Shown in pieces: positions 9,023 through 18,253 of a stretch of DNA of 51,338 nt. Source of the DNA: Saccharothrix sp. NRRL B-16348 (GTDB lineage: Bacteria; Actinomycetota; Actinomycetes; Mycobacteriales; Pseudonocardiaceae); the NCBI RefSeq assembly GCF_001280085.1, contig NZ_LGED01000268.1:1-51338 (forward strand), in the 5' to 3' direction. The notes under the pieces are model-generated. The model made no database searches and was not told where the DNA came from. It worked only from the letters and a program-made list of their open reading frames with translations. A program made the position numbers and the translations under genes. Numbering within the stretch: position 1 is the first letter of the stretch; each line of letters begins with the position of its first letter.

Positions 9023-9543
9023 TTGGTCACCGCCGTCTTGAGCTTGCCGAGGCGCGCGGCGGTGAGCTCCAGCCAGCGCAGGTCGGCTTCGAGGTGGAAC
9101 AGGGCGTGGTCGCAGATCAGCTGGTCGGCGAGGTCGCCGTCGGCCTTGCGCTTGGTCAGGTCGCGCATCATGGTCAGGTGGGCGGCGCGCTGGACGTCGA
9201 GCACGTCGTCCGCGCGGCGACCGGACAGCAGGGCCAGCACGACCTTCGTGTAGAGCGTGTTCTGCAGGTACGGCTCCGGCTTCTCCGGCGTGGCGAGCCA
9301 GTGCTCCACGTCGGTCACGCCCGCGTCCGTGATCGCGTACCGCTTGCGTTCCGGGCCGTCGCCGGCTTCGACGCCCGCCTCCTCGACCAGGCCGTTGCGG
9401 AGCAGGCGCGAGAGCGTGGTGTACACCTGCCCGTAGTGCAGCGGCCGGTCTTGGCCGAAGCGCTCGTCGTAGGCCTTCTTCAGGTCGTAGCCGTGCCGCG
9501 GGCCCTTTTCGAGCAGTCCCAGCAGGGTGTGTCCGATCGACAT
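9019..9543 (-). CDS. PadR family transcriptional regulator
   Basis: This 174-aa regulator has the PadR winged helix (LLGLLEKGPRHGYDLKKAYD followed by QVYTTLSRLLRNGLVEE and ERKRYAITDAG) and a C-terminal helical dimerisation domain with Vir_C-like content. It is the first gene of the operon with the ABC ATPase and permease, and most likely represses the operon until a ligand appears. The start is ATG at 9543. A -10 element TATAGT sits 7 nt upstream, so the mRNA is probably leaderless. Confidence 0.92.
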   Translation of the reverse strand: MSIGHTLLGLLEKGPRHGYDLKKAYDERFGQDRPLHYGQVYTTLSRLLRNGLVEEAGVEAGDGPERKRYAITDAGVTDVEHWLATPEKPEPYLQNTLYTKVVLALLSGRRADDVLDVQRAAHLTMMRDLTKRKADGDLADQLICDHALFHLEADLRWLELTAARLGKLKTAVTK

Positions 9544-9578
9544 GCCGGGCACTATACACACGGGGTATACACACGGTT
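9544..9578 (-). promoter_or_regulatory. padR promoter with direct repeats
   Basis: On the minus strand TATAGT (9551-9556) lies 7 nt before the padR ATG. TATACACACGG occurs at 9553-9563 and again at 9566-9576, a 13-bp period. The repeats overlap the -10, consistent with an autorepression operator. Confidence 0.55.
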
Positions 9579-9695
9579 CATAGCCCGATCGGCGCAGCAA
9601 GGCCGCTGGTCCGACCGGGCAGGGGGAGTAACCGATCGTGCTGGTTTGACGGTTACTTCGCCACATCGTGAGGCTCCGACGCCTACAGTGGAGGG

Positions 9696-10232
9696 GTGAC
9701 TGGTCTGGCGGCCGGCTGGGACCACGCGGCTTTCACGCAGGGTCGAGCCGGCGATGCGGAACACGATGTGGAGCTGCTGCTCGCTTTCCTGAACACCCGA
9801 GACCTCGAACTCGGCACGGACGTCCTGGACAGCGCCGCCGCCTGGCGGGCGTGGGTCACCGAACGCGGCCTGGGCCGGGAGGGTGATCCGCACGAGGTCC
9901 GCGCCGTCCGCGCCTCGCTGCGGGCCTCGCTGGGTGAACGGCACGACGGACCCGATCCGACCCCGGTCGCCGGTCTGATCCGCGTCGACCTCAGCCACGG
10001 CGTGCCGACCATGTCCAGCACCGACGCGCTCGGCGCGGTGCTCGGCGCGGCGGCACGGCTGGCCGTGCTCGGGTCGTGGGAGCGGTTCAAGATCTGCCAG
10101 GCGGACGACTGCCGGTGGGCGTTCTTCGACCGCTCGCGCAACCGCTCGCGCACCTGGTGCTCGATGCAGACGTGCGGCAACCGGGAGAAGGCGCGCAACT
10201 GGCGGGAACGGCGCGCCCTGAGCGTGACCTGA
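9696..10232 (+). CDS. ABATE/CGNR zinc-finger protein
   Basis: This 178-aa protein has the two-part layout of the CGNR family. The N-terminal stress-associated (ABATE) domain begins with DVELLLAFLNTRDLE. The C-terminal zinc finger has C-x4-C (CQADDC), then an Arg-rich FFDRSRNRSRTWCS, then C-x4-C ending in the diagnostic CGNR. It is probably a DNA- or RNA-binding transcriptional regulator. TACAGT (9684-9689) is 6 nt before GTG 9696, suggesting a leaderless transcript. It is convergent with the DUF445 gene across a 22-bp repeat array, and its stop codon lies in the first repeat unit. Confidence 0.9.
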   Translation: MTGLAAGWDHAAFTQGRAGDAEHDVELLLAFLNTRDLELGTDVLDSAAAWRAWVTERGLGREGDPHEVRAVRASLRASLGERHDGPDPTPVAGLIRVDLSHGVPTMSSTDALGAVLGAAARLAVLGSWERFKICQADDCRWAFFDRSRNRSRTWCSMQTCGNREKARNWRERRALSVT

Positions 10233-10376
10233 ACGCGGAACTCGGGGTGCCCGAGCGTTCGACACGCGCGACCTGAGCGTTCGACACGCGCGAGAGTCCT
10301 ACGTTCGCGCCGCGCGTGTCCTACGTCCAGAACGCGCGTGTCCTACGTTCAGGCACCCCGAGTTCAACGCTCAGGT
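10228..10376. repeat. 22-bp unit array 1, head-to-head
   Basis: Reverse-oriented units at 10228-10249 (diverged cap), 10250-10271 and 10272-10293 meet forward units at 10289-10310, 10311-10332, 10333-10354 and a cap at 10355-10376. Core sequences are GTCCTACGTTC in the forward units and CGTTCGACACGCGCG in the reverse units. The two halves form a roughly 48-bp imperfect inverted repeat that reaches into the ends of both convergent genes. It could act as a bidirectional terminator. Confidence 0.85.
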
Positions 10377-11632
10377 CACGTCACGAGTTGGCTGACGGTG
10401 TAGATCGCCAAGCCCGCGAGCGCGCCCACGACCGTGCCGTTGATGCGGATGAACTGGAGGTCGCGACCGACCTGCAGCTCGATCTTGCGCGACGTCTCCT
10501 CGGCGTCCCAGCGCTCCACGGTGTCGGTGATCAGCGTGGTGATCTCGTCGCGGTAGTTGGTCACCACGTACCCCGCCGCGCCCTCGAGCCACCCGTCGAC
10601 CTTCTCGCGCATCGACTCGTCGTCCACCATCCGGCGGCCGAACGACATCAACCCCTCGCGCACCCGCTTGCGCAGCTCCGACGACGGGTCCTCGGCCGCG
10701 TCGAGCAGCATCTTCTTCGCCGTGCCCCAAGCCGACCCGATGAGCCGCTGCACGTCCGGGTGCGTCACGAGCTGCTGCTTGACCTGCTCGGCCCGCTGCA
10801 TGGTCGCCGGGTCGGTGCGCAGGTCGGCCGCGAACTCGATCAGGAACTGGTCCACCGCCAGCCGCATCGGGTGGTTGACGTCGGTCTTCACCGCCCACGC
10901 GAAGTTCAGCAGCTCGGTGTAGACCTTGTCGCCGAGCAGCGAGTCGACGAACTTCGGCGACCACGTCGGCGCCCGGTCCGACACCACGTTCATGACCTTG
11001 TCGTAGTTGTCCCGCACCCAGTCGTACGCCCGGTCGCACACCAGGTCGACGAGCTTGTGGTGGGCGCCGTCGGTGAGCACCTGGCCGAGCAGCTTGCCCA
11101 GCGGCGGGCCCCACGGCTGGTCGACCAACCGCCGCACCAGCGCCTGCTCCACCACGGCCTGCACGTCGTCGTCACGCAGCACGGTGACCGCGCCCTTCAC
11201 GACGTTGGCCAGCTCCGACGTCACCCGCTCGGCGTGCTCGGGCCGCGCGACCCACTCGCCGAGCCGCCGTCCGATGCCCGCCCGGCGCAGCTTGTCCCGC
11301 ACCACCGCCTCGGACAGGAAGTTCGTCCCGACGAACGACCCCAGCGCGTCGCCGAAGCTGTCCTTGCGGGTCGGGATGATCGCCGTGTGCGGGATCGGCA
11401 GGCCCAGCGGCCGGCGGAACAGCGCGGTCACGGCGAACCAGTCGGCCAGCGCGCCGACCATGCCCGCCTCGGCCGCCGCGCGGACGTAGCCGAGCCACGC
11501 CGGGCCGCCGTCCTCGAACAGCAGGGCCACGACGAAGATCGCGGTCGCGGCCAGGAAGAAGCCGGTCGCCACGAGCTTCATCCGGCGCAGGCCCTGGCGC
11601 TTGAGCTGGTCAGCGGGGGTCAGTTGCTCCAC
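10376..11632 (-). CDS. DUF445 family membrane protein
   Basis: This 418-aa protein has a TM at about residues 18-37 (MKLVATGFFLAATAIFVVAL) and a second hydrophobic segment (YVRAAAEAGMVGALADWFAV) with the family's GALADWFAVTALFRRPLGLPIPHTA-like region, then a long helical soluble part and a terminal hydrophobic helix (GTVVGALAGLAIYTVSQLV). DUF445/YheB-like proteins are membrane proteins of unknown role. GTG at 11632 is chosen because GACAAT lies 6 nt upstream. An upstream in-frame start at 11671 would overlap the divergent gene's upstream region. Confidence 0.88.
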   Translation of the reverse strand: MEQLTPADQLKRQGLRRMKLVATGFFLAATAIFVVALLFEDGGPAWLGYVRAAAEAGMVGALADWFAVTALFRRPLGLPIPHTAIIPTRKDSFGDALGSFVGTNFLSEAVVRDKLRRAGIGRRLGEWVARPEHAERVTSELANVVKGAVTVLRDDDVQAVVEQALVRRLVDQPWGPPLGKLLGQVLTDGAHHKLVDLVCDRAYDWVRDNYDKVMNVVSDRAPTWSPKFVDSLLGDKVYTELLNFAWAVKTDVNHPMRLAVDQFLIEFAADLRTDPATMQRAEQVKQQLVTHPDVQRLIGSAWGTAKKMLLDAAEDPSSELRKRVREGLMSFGRRMVDDESMREKVDGWLEGAAGYVVTNYRDEITTLITDTVERWDAEETSRKIELQVGRDLQFIRINGTVVGALAGLAIYTVSQLVT

Positions 11633-11688
11633 GCCGCCATTGTCCGTGAAGATTCGGCGTTGTGCGGGCACCAGCGCTAGTCACCAGG

Positions 11689-12813
<1,125 letters not shown>

Positions 12814-12834
<21 letters not shown>

Positions 12835-14751
12835 CGTGACCCGGGACGGGCGCGCGCCCGCCAGCCGGTCCTGCACCAGCGCGTGCCGGAACTGGTAGGC
12901 GGCGCCCGCCTGCCGCAGCACGCCGAGCTTGCGCGCGTCCTCCAGGAACAGCATCAGCTCCCACGGCAGCTTGCCGCGCGTGGCCAGCCAGATCCGCGCC
13001 ACGGTGAACCACCACCAGCGCAGGTGCAGCACGGACAGCGTGAAGCCGAGCATCAGCCCGCACGCCAGGCCGAGCCCGACCATGCCCGTCTGGGTCGGCC
13101 CGAACACCAGCCCGGCCGCCGCGCCGAACACCACGGCCAGCACCAGCGACCCGGTCCACACCGCGACCCGGTCCCGCGCCATCGTCCACTTCGGACTGGA
13201 CGGGTGGCTCAGCTCGGCGGTGCTGCCCAACCCGAACCGCAGCGCCACCGCCACCGCGATGCCGAGGCCGACGACCAGGCCCGCGGACAGCCCGTACAGC
13301 GCGCCGAACACCAGGCCCGCCGCCGTGCCGAGGACGCCGCTGACCACGAGGAGGCTGCGCCACACGCCCAACCGGGGTTTCACCACGCGGTGCCCCGACG
13401 CGTACAGCGCGGCCACCGCGACCGCGAGCCCGGCGGCCAGGCCGGTGATCGGCGCCAGCTCCGGCGTGCTCGCGTAGGCCATCAGCCAGGCGACGCCGAA
13501 GCCGCCGATCAGGCCGAGCGTGACCGCGCCGAGCAGCGCCAGCCACGTGCTGCCGACCGAACGGCGCAGGTCCCACCAGCCCAGCTCGCGCACGCCGCGC
13601 CGGCGCATCTCGCCGGCCAGGAACGCGAGCCAGCGCGCCGCCTTGTCCTTGGCCCAGACCTGGCTGGCCTTGACCTGGTGCGCCACCCCGCGGTCGCCGA
13701 ACGCGCCGTCGACGAGCAGGTCGGCCAGGTGGTTCTCGATGGCGGCGCGGTCGGGGAACCGGCCGCGGTCCAGCAGCTCGCTCGGCTCGCCGTACCCGTA
13801 GCCGACGCCCGCCAGCCACACCGCCAGCGGCGTGGACAGCGCGTCGGCCAGCCGTCCCTCCGGCTCGGCGCGCAGGTGCAGGAAGATCGGCTCCCAGCGG
13901 GCCGCGGTCACCGGGTCCGACACCGACCGCAGGTAGCCCGCGACCTCCTCCAGGTCCAACGGCTGCAACCGCAGGACCTGCGCGCCGGCCACCGCGCCGG
14001 CCACGTCGGCGAACTCGTCGGCCCGGCAGGTCAGCACGAGCGGGTGCGAGCCGGGGAACGCGCGGTTGATCCGGTCGAGCGCGTCGGCGCGCTGCTCGGG
14101 CGGGATCTGGTCCAGGCCGTCGAGCACCGGGAACACGCGGCGCTGCTCGACCAGGAGGTCGCCGGCGTAGCTGCCGTACAGCTCGGTGTTGCGCAGCGCC
14201 GGGTGGTCCTCGTACAGCCGCCGGGTCATCCAGGTGCGGACGTCCTCCGCCTCCGGGCGCCACGTGGACAGCGGCAGCAGGAACGGCACCGGGCCGTCCA
14301 CGTGGCGGTCGAGCAGGCCGATCGTGAGCAGCATCGCCGTCGTGCTCTTGCCCGCGCCGGGCTCGCCGAGGAACACCATGCGGTGGTTGCGCTGGAACGC
14401 GCGGACGACCGCGTCGCTGTGGCCGGGTTCGCCCTGAGTGGCGCTCCAGTGCAGGTCGAGGAGGTGGTCCTCCAGGCCGCGGGCACGGCACTCCTCGTTC
14501 CACTGCGCGTGCAGGGCGCGGGCCAGGGCGCTCGTGGCGGCGTCGAGGTTGTCGTCGGTGGCCAGGCCCGCGGCGCGCCTGCGGTGCAGCCACGGGTCCA
14601 GCGCCGCGAGCAGCGCGAGGAAGCCGAGGGCGAGGCCGGTCAGCCACAGGTCGGGGTCGATGCCGTAGTCGGTGACGAACAGGCCGGCCGCGGCGAGCAC
14701 GGCGGCCAGCACGCACCCCGTGAGCACGGCCCGCTGGCGGAATCTGGACAC
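12814..14751 (-). CDS. Membrane-anchored NACHT NTPase
   Basis: This 645-aa STAND-type protein starts with two TM helices (about residues 9-27 and 35-53). A NACHT NTPase domain follows: Walker A GEPGAGKST near residue 130, Walker B FPVLDGLDQIP with the NACHT-typical acidic pattern near 205, and a sensor-like LVLTCRADEF. The C-terminal half (about 390-590) is a block of glycine-rich TM helices, ending in a short cytoplasmic tail with LEDARKLGVLRQAGAAYQFRHALVQDRLA. Membrane NACHT proteins are common in Actinobacteria, and some bacterial NACHTs defend against phage. No effector nuclease or TIR domain is seen, so defence is only a possibility. GTG 14751 is chosen because CATGAT lies 6 nt upstream; TTG 14754 is the alternative. 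Confidence 0.85.
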
Positions 14752-14824
14752 CAACGCATCATGACTGACCGGTCACGGATGGTGGTGACGCGGTGACCCT
14801 TGTGTCGTGCGTACCCTCGAAGGC

Positions 14825-15340
14825 GTGATCTGCCCGAAATGCCAGGACCTCATGCGGACCATCAGCCGTGGCTCCGTGCACATCGAGCAGTGCGAGAACT
14901 GCAAGGGCGTGTTCCTGGACGGCGGCGAGTTGGAACAGATCATCGCCGCGGAGCGTGCGCACTACGCGCAGCCGTACCGGCCGGAGGGCGTGCCCGTGGC
15001 GGTGCCGGTGTCCGTTCCGGTGCCGGTGCCCGCCGCCGGGCCGACGGCGCTCGTGCCGGTCGAGGGCACGTTGCCCGCGGACGGCGCCGTGCCGGTCGAG
15101 GGTGAGCAGTCGCCCGTGCCGCCCGCCGACGTTCCGCCGGCCGCGGTGCCGCCCGCGCCCGCAGCCGGTCCGCCCCCGCCCTACCAGCCGCCTCCCGGCA
15201 CGCAGACCGGTCCGCCGCCCCCGTACCAGCCGCCGCCCGGCACCGCGCCGCCGCCGGCCGCCTACCCGGGCGGGTACTACGCGCCGCAGCCGCACTACCC
15301 GCGGCGCAAGCGCAGCTTCCTGGAGGAACTGCTCGACTGA
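14825..15340 (+). CDS. TFIIB-type zinc-ribbon protein with Pro/Val-rich tail
   Basis: The first 40 residues form a zf-TFIIB ribbon: CPKC, then about 20 residues later CENC, then the family motif GVFLDGGELEQII. The rest is low-complexity Ala/Pro/Val, with two PPPPYQPPPGT repeats, a Tyr-rich segment and a basic C-terminus (RRKRSFLEELLD). The C-terminal motif is often conserved in these short proteins. GTG 14825 fits a leaderless start because TACCCT (14812-14817) is 7 nt upstream. GTG 14807, in frame, would add six residues. Function unknown; probably metal- or nucleic acid-binding. Confidence 0.8.
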   Translation: MICPKCQDLMRTISRGSVHIEQCENCKGVFLDGGELEQIIAAERAHYAQPYRPEGVPVAVPVSVPVPVPAAGPTALVPVEGTLPADGAVPVEGEQSPVPPADVPPAAVPPAPAAGPPPPYQPPPGTQTGPPPPYQPPPGTAPPPAAYPGGYYAPQPHYPRRKRSFLEELLD

Positions 15341-15357
15341 ACGGCCGCCGGCGCGTT

Positions 15358-15467
15358 CCGAGCGTTGAACTCGGGTGTTCCGAACGTAGGACACGCGCGT
15401 TCTGGACGTAGGACACGCGCGACGGGAACGTAGGACTCTCGCGGGCTGGGCGTAGGACTCACGGGAG
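15358..15467. repeat. 22-bp unit array 2
   Basis: A cap unit at 15358-15379 is followed by units at 15380-15401, 15402-15423, 15424-15445 and 15446-15467, all in one orientation with core GAACGTAGGAC. The last unit runs into the convergent methyltransferase gene and supplies its TGA stop (minus strand, 15459-15461). Confidence 0.85.
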
Positions 15468-16583
15468 CGGCCAGGTCAGGGTGGTGCCGTCCAGGGCGAA
15501 GTGCTGCCCGGTCGGTGTCGCGGTGAACGTGAACTGGTGGCGGCGGGGTTTGCCCAGCGCGCGCCACTGGCGGTGAGCGGCCTCGGCGACGTCCCACAGC
15601 GCGCGCGGACCGCCCTGGTCGACGACCGCGCCGCGGTGCCGGACCCACGAGCCGTCGGGATGCACGAGCCGGATCGGGTCGGCCGCCACCGCCACCTCGG
15701 CCAGCGCGAGACCGGCGAAGAACTCGAAGGCGCTGGCCGGGTCCAGCACGGCGCGCGAGGCCAGCAGGGTCGTGCGGGACGTCGTCGGCTCCGCGGTCAG
15801 GGCCTCCAGCAGCGCCTCGTCGGCCCACGCCTGCCGGTGCGCGCGCAGCGGCATGAACCGGCCGTCCTCCAGCAGCACGCGCCCGGTGGCCTGCCCGTCG
15901 CGCACGGTCAGCCGCACGAGACCGGCGCCGATGGCCCGGTTGAATGTGGTCACGATCAGCCCGCCGGGCGCGGTCTGCTCCAGCCACGCCTCAGGGATGC
16001 GCGACACGGCGCACGTGCCGAGGATCCGGTCGTAAGGAGCGCGCGGCGCGTGCCCCTGCTCGCCGTCGCCCAGCACGCACGTCGGGTGGTAGCCGGCGGC
16101 GGACAGCCGGGCCTCGGCCCGCACCAGCACGCCGGGGTCGACGTCGATCGTGGTCACCCGGGAGTCGCCGAGCACGTGGCAGAGCAGGGCGGCGTTGTAA
16201 CCGGTGCCGGTGCCGATCTCCAGCACGCGGTCGCCCGGCTCGACGGCCAGGGCCTCCAGCATGATCGCCATGATCGTGGGCATGCTCGACGAACTCGTGG
16301 GTATCCCCGTCACGGCACCGGTGGTGAGTGCTTGCTCCCACGCGCGGTCGTCGTTGTCGAGCTGGGTCACGCAGACGTCGTTGCGGTAGACCAGCGCGAG
16401 GTGGTCCGGGTGCTCGGCGGTCACCGGCTCCCAGGCGCCGTCGGGGCGCTGGACGAAGAACCCCGGGAGGAACGCGTGCCTCGGGACCTGGCGAAACGCG
16501 TCCGCCCACCGCAGGTCGCGCAGCACGTCGGAGGCCAGCAGCGAGTCGGCCAGCTGTGCTCGCAGGTTCGCCGCAACGTCCAC
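15459..16583 (-). CDS. PCMT-like SAM-dependent methyltransferase
   Basis: This 374-aa protein resembles protein-L-isoaspartate O-methyltransferase in its N-terminal two thirds. The pre-motif VTQLDNDDRAW...TSSSSMPTIMAIML matches the usual S-S-Q-P-x-I substrate segment, followed by motif I VLEIGTGTGYNAALLCHVLG and motif II-like TTIDVDPGVLVRAEARL. The C-terminal third is extra and unlike housekeeping Pcm. Similar actinobacterial proteins accompany ATP-grasp peptide maturases, but no precursor peptide or ATP-grasp gene is nearby. GTG 16583 is chosen because TACGGT (16591-16596, minus) is 7 nt upstream. In-frame GTGs at 16592 and 16613 exist. Confidence 0.82.
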   Translation of the reverse strand: MDVAANLRAQLADSLLASDVLRDLRWADAFRQVPRHAFLPGFFVQRPDGAWEPVTAEHPDHLALVYRNDVCVTQLDNDDRAWEQALTTGAVTGIPTSSSSMPTIMAIMLEALAVEPGDRVLEIGTGTGYNAALLCHVLGDSRVTTIDVDPGVLVRAEARLSAAGYHPTCVLGDGEQGHAPRAPYDRILGTCAVSRIPEAWLEQTAPGGLIVTTFNRAIGAGLVRLTVRDGQATGRVLLEDGRFMPLRAHRQAWADEALLEALTAEPTTSRTTLLASRAVLDPASAFEFFAGLALAEVAVAADPIRLVHPDGSWVRHRGAVVDQGGPRALWDVAEAAHRQWRALGKPRRHQFTFTATPTGQHFALDGTTLTWPLP

Positions 16584-16624
16584 GGGCTCCACCGTAGCGC
16601 TGTGGGCGAGCACACGTCCCGATC

Positions 16625-16666
16625 GCTAGCAGAGCGCTTGCAGGAGCTAGCACCTCCGCGTACCGT
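16625..16666 (+). promoter_or_regulatory. XRE gene promoter with paired GCTAGC sites
   Basis: TTGCAG (16638-16643) and TACCGT (16661-16666) are spaced by 17 bp. GCTAGCA occurs at 16625-16631 and 16646-16652, 21 bp apart, about two helical turns, flanking or overlapping the -35. An autoregulatory operator for the XRE protein is likely. Confidence 0.6.
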
Positions 16667-16695
16667 CGGAAGCGGATCGAGGAGGTGCCGCGAAG

Positions 16696-17148
16696 TTGGA
16701 CAAGTCCATCGACGAGGCGGTGGCCGATCTCGGCCGCGACATCGGCGAGTACATCCGCCAGCAGCGCAACACGGCGAAGATCTCGTTGCGGCAGCTGGCC
16801 AAGCTCGCCGGGGTGTCCAACCCGTACCTGAGCCAGATCGAACGCGGTCTGCGCAAGCCGAGCGCGGAGATCCTGCAGCAGATCGCCAAAGGGCTGAGAA
16901 TCTCGGCGGAGGCGCTGTACGTCGAGGCCGGGTTCCTGGAGCAGCGCGAGGGTGGCGCCCTGGCGGACGCCATCATCACCGCCCCCGACCTGACCGAGCG
17001 GCAGAAACAGGTGTTGCTCGACGTCTACGAGTCGTTCCGGCGGGAGAACACCACCGGCGGAGCCGGTAGTCGGACGACCGCCGGCGGAGCCGGCAACCAG
17101 ACCACCGTCGACCAGAACAAGCCGGATCGAACCCGGCCAGAGGAGTGA
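16696..17148 (+). CDS. XRE family regulator upstream of HbhA-like gene
   Basis: This 150-aa protein has an N-terminal helix and a Cro/C1 HTH (SLRQLAKLAGVSNPYLSQIE then RGLRKPSAEILQQIAKGL, about residues 32-72), an Arg/Lys-poor linker and a C-terminal tail with two GGAG repeats. It looks orthologous to M. tuberculosis Rv0474, which also precedes hbhA. TTG at 16696 is the start, with GAGGAGGT about 10 nt upstream. A ribosome binding site AGAGGAG at its 3' end serves the next gene. It probably controls this operon and itself. Confidence 0.9.
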   Translation: MDKSIDEAVADLGRDIGEYIRQQRNTAKISLRQLAKLAGVSNPYLSQIERGLRKPSAEILQQIAKGLRISAEALYVEAGFLEQREGGALADAIITAPDLTERQKQVLLDVYESFRRENTTGGAGSRTTAGGAGNQTTVDQNKPDRTRPEE

Positions 17149-17153
17149 TCTCC

Positions 17154-17852
17154 ATGCCGAACCTGCCCACCACCGAGGAACTGCGCAAGGCGGGCGAGCA
17201 GGCCGTCGCCGCCGCCCGCACGCCGCTGCTGGCCGCCCTGGGCGCCGGTGACCTGGCCGCCAAGGCGGTCATCGAGGCGCTGAACAAGGCCCGCGAGCGC
17301 GCCGAGTCGGCGAAGACCGCGGCCGAGTCCGCCGACCTGAAGAAGGACCTGCGCGACCGGCTCGACCCGGCCGAGCTGCGCAAGGTCGTCGACGCCTACA
17401 CGCAGTCCGCGCTGAACCTCTACCAGTTTTTCGCCCAGCACGGCGAGGAGGCGCTGGAGAAGCTGAAGACCCAGCCGGGCCTGCAGAAGGCGCTGCACCA
17501 GGTCGAGGAGGCCGTCGGCACCGCGCAGAAGCGCACCGAGGCCGCCGCCGCGGACGCCCGCGTGCTGGCCGACGACGTGCTCGGCAAGGTGTCCCGCCGC
17601 ACCCGCGCGGTCGGCGAGAAGGTCGCCGACGACCTGGACGACGCGAGCGAGAAGCTGGCCGAGACCGTGGTCGAGGTCGGCGGTGACGTCGCCGCCGAGG
17701 TGCGCGACACCACCCGCAAGGCCGCGCCGCGCAAGCCCGCCGCGACGAAGCCGGTCGCGGCGACGAAGCCCGCGACCAAGACCACGGGCACGACCAAGGC
17801 CACCGGCGCCCGCTCGACCACGGCGAAGAAGCCGACCGACAGCGCCAAGTGA
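17154..17852 (+). CDS. HbhA-like heparin-binding/surface coiled-coil protein
   Basis: This 232-aa protein has a long alpha-helical, Ala/Glu/Lys-rich body (about residues 1-185, with coiled-coil character) and a basic Lys/Ala/Pro/Thr-rich tail (KPAATKP, KPATKTTGTTKATG). That is the layout of mycobacterial heparin-binding haemagglutinin, whose C-terminus binds polyanions. In free-living actinomycetes such proteins may act in membrane, lipid or nucleoid association rather than adhesion. ATG 17154 is supported by AGAGGAG 8 nt upstream, overlapping the XRE stop. A hairpin follows the gene. Confidence 0.85.
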   Translation: MPNLPTTEELRKAGEQAVAAARTPLLAALGAGDLAAKAVIEALNKARERAESAKTAAESADLKKDLRDRLDPAELRKVVDAYTQSALNLYQFFAQHGEEALEKLKTQPGLQKALHQVEEAVGTAQKRTEAAAADARVLADDVLGKVSRRTRAVGEKVADDLDDASEKLAETVVEVGGDVAAEVRDTTRKAAPRKPAATKPVAATKPATKTTGTTKATGARSTTAKKPTDSAK

Positions 17853-17862
17853 CCCGACCGTG

Positions 17863-17890
17863 ACGGGGCGTCCCACCAGGGGCGCCCCGT
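17863..17890 (+). terminator. Terminator after HbhA-like gene
   Basis: Arms ACGGGGCG (17863-17870) and CGCCCCGT (17883-17890) form an 8-bp perfect stem with a 12-nt loop, followed by TTC. Confidence 0.7.
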
Positions 17891-17932
17891 TTCGGCTGTA
17901 CCGCGAGCACGCCGCGCACGTACGCTGGAGGT

Positions 17933-18253
17933 GTGTTGCCACCGTTCCCAGACTTCAGTCCCCTCTACCTGGACGCCTGGGTCATGTTCGCGGCGTACTA
18001 CGCCGCGCTGGTCATGGGCGTGTTCGCGTTCGCGCACGCGCTCTCGCAGCGGGCGGACGCCTACACGGCGGCCGAGCGCATGACCAAGCCCGCGTGGCTC
18101 GGCATCAGCGGCGGTGGCGCGTTCGCGCTGCTGCTCTTCCACCCGTTCTCCGCCGGCGGCATGTTCTGGCTCGCCGGGCTGGTCGCGGTCACGGTGTACG
18201 TGGTCGACGTCCGGCCCCGGCTGATCGAGGTCCAGCGCGGCCCGCGGTGGTGA
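17933..18253 (+). CDS. DUF2516 family membrane protein
   Basis: This 106-aa protein has about three TM helices: LDAWVMFAAYYAALVMGVFA, WLGISGGGAFALLLF and MFWLAGLVAVTVYVVDVRP. Conserved loops QRADAYTAAERMTKPAWLGI and VDVRPRLIEVQ match the family that includes M. tuberculosis Rv0476, the neighbour of hbhA. TACGCT (17921-17926) is 6 nt before the GTG, so transcription is probably leaderless. Function unknown. Confidence 0.88.
   Translation: MLPPFPDFSPLYLDAWVMFAAYYAALVMGVFAFAHALSQRADAYTAAERMTKPAWLGISGGGAFALLLFHPFSAGGMFWLAGLVAVTVYVVDVRPRLIEVQRGPRW

Noticed and set aside
15459..16583. Peptide-maturation (ATP-grasp RiPP) cluster
   Set aside because: Only the PCMT-like methyltransferase is present. 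I found no ATP-grasp gene or precursor peptide in the flanks.
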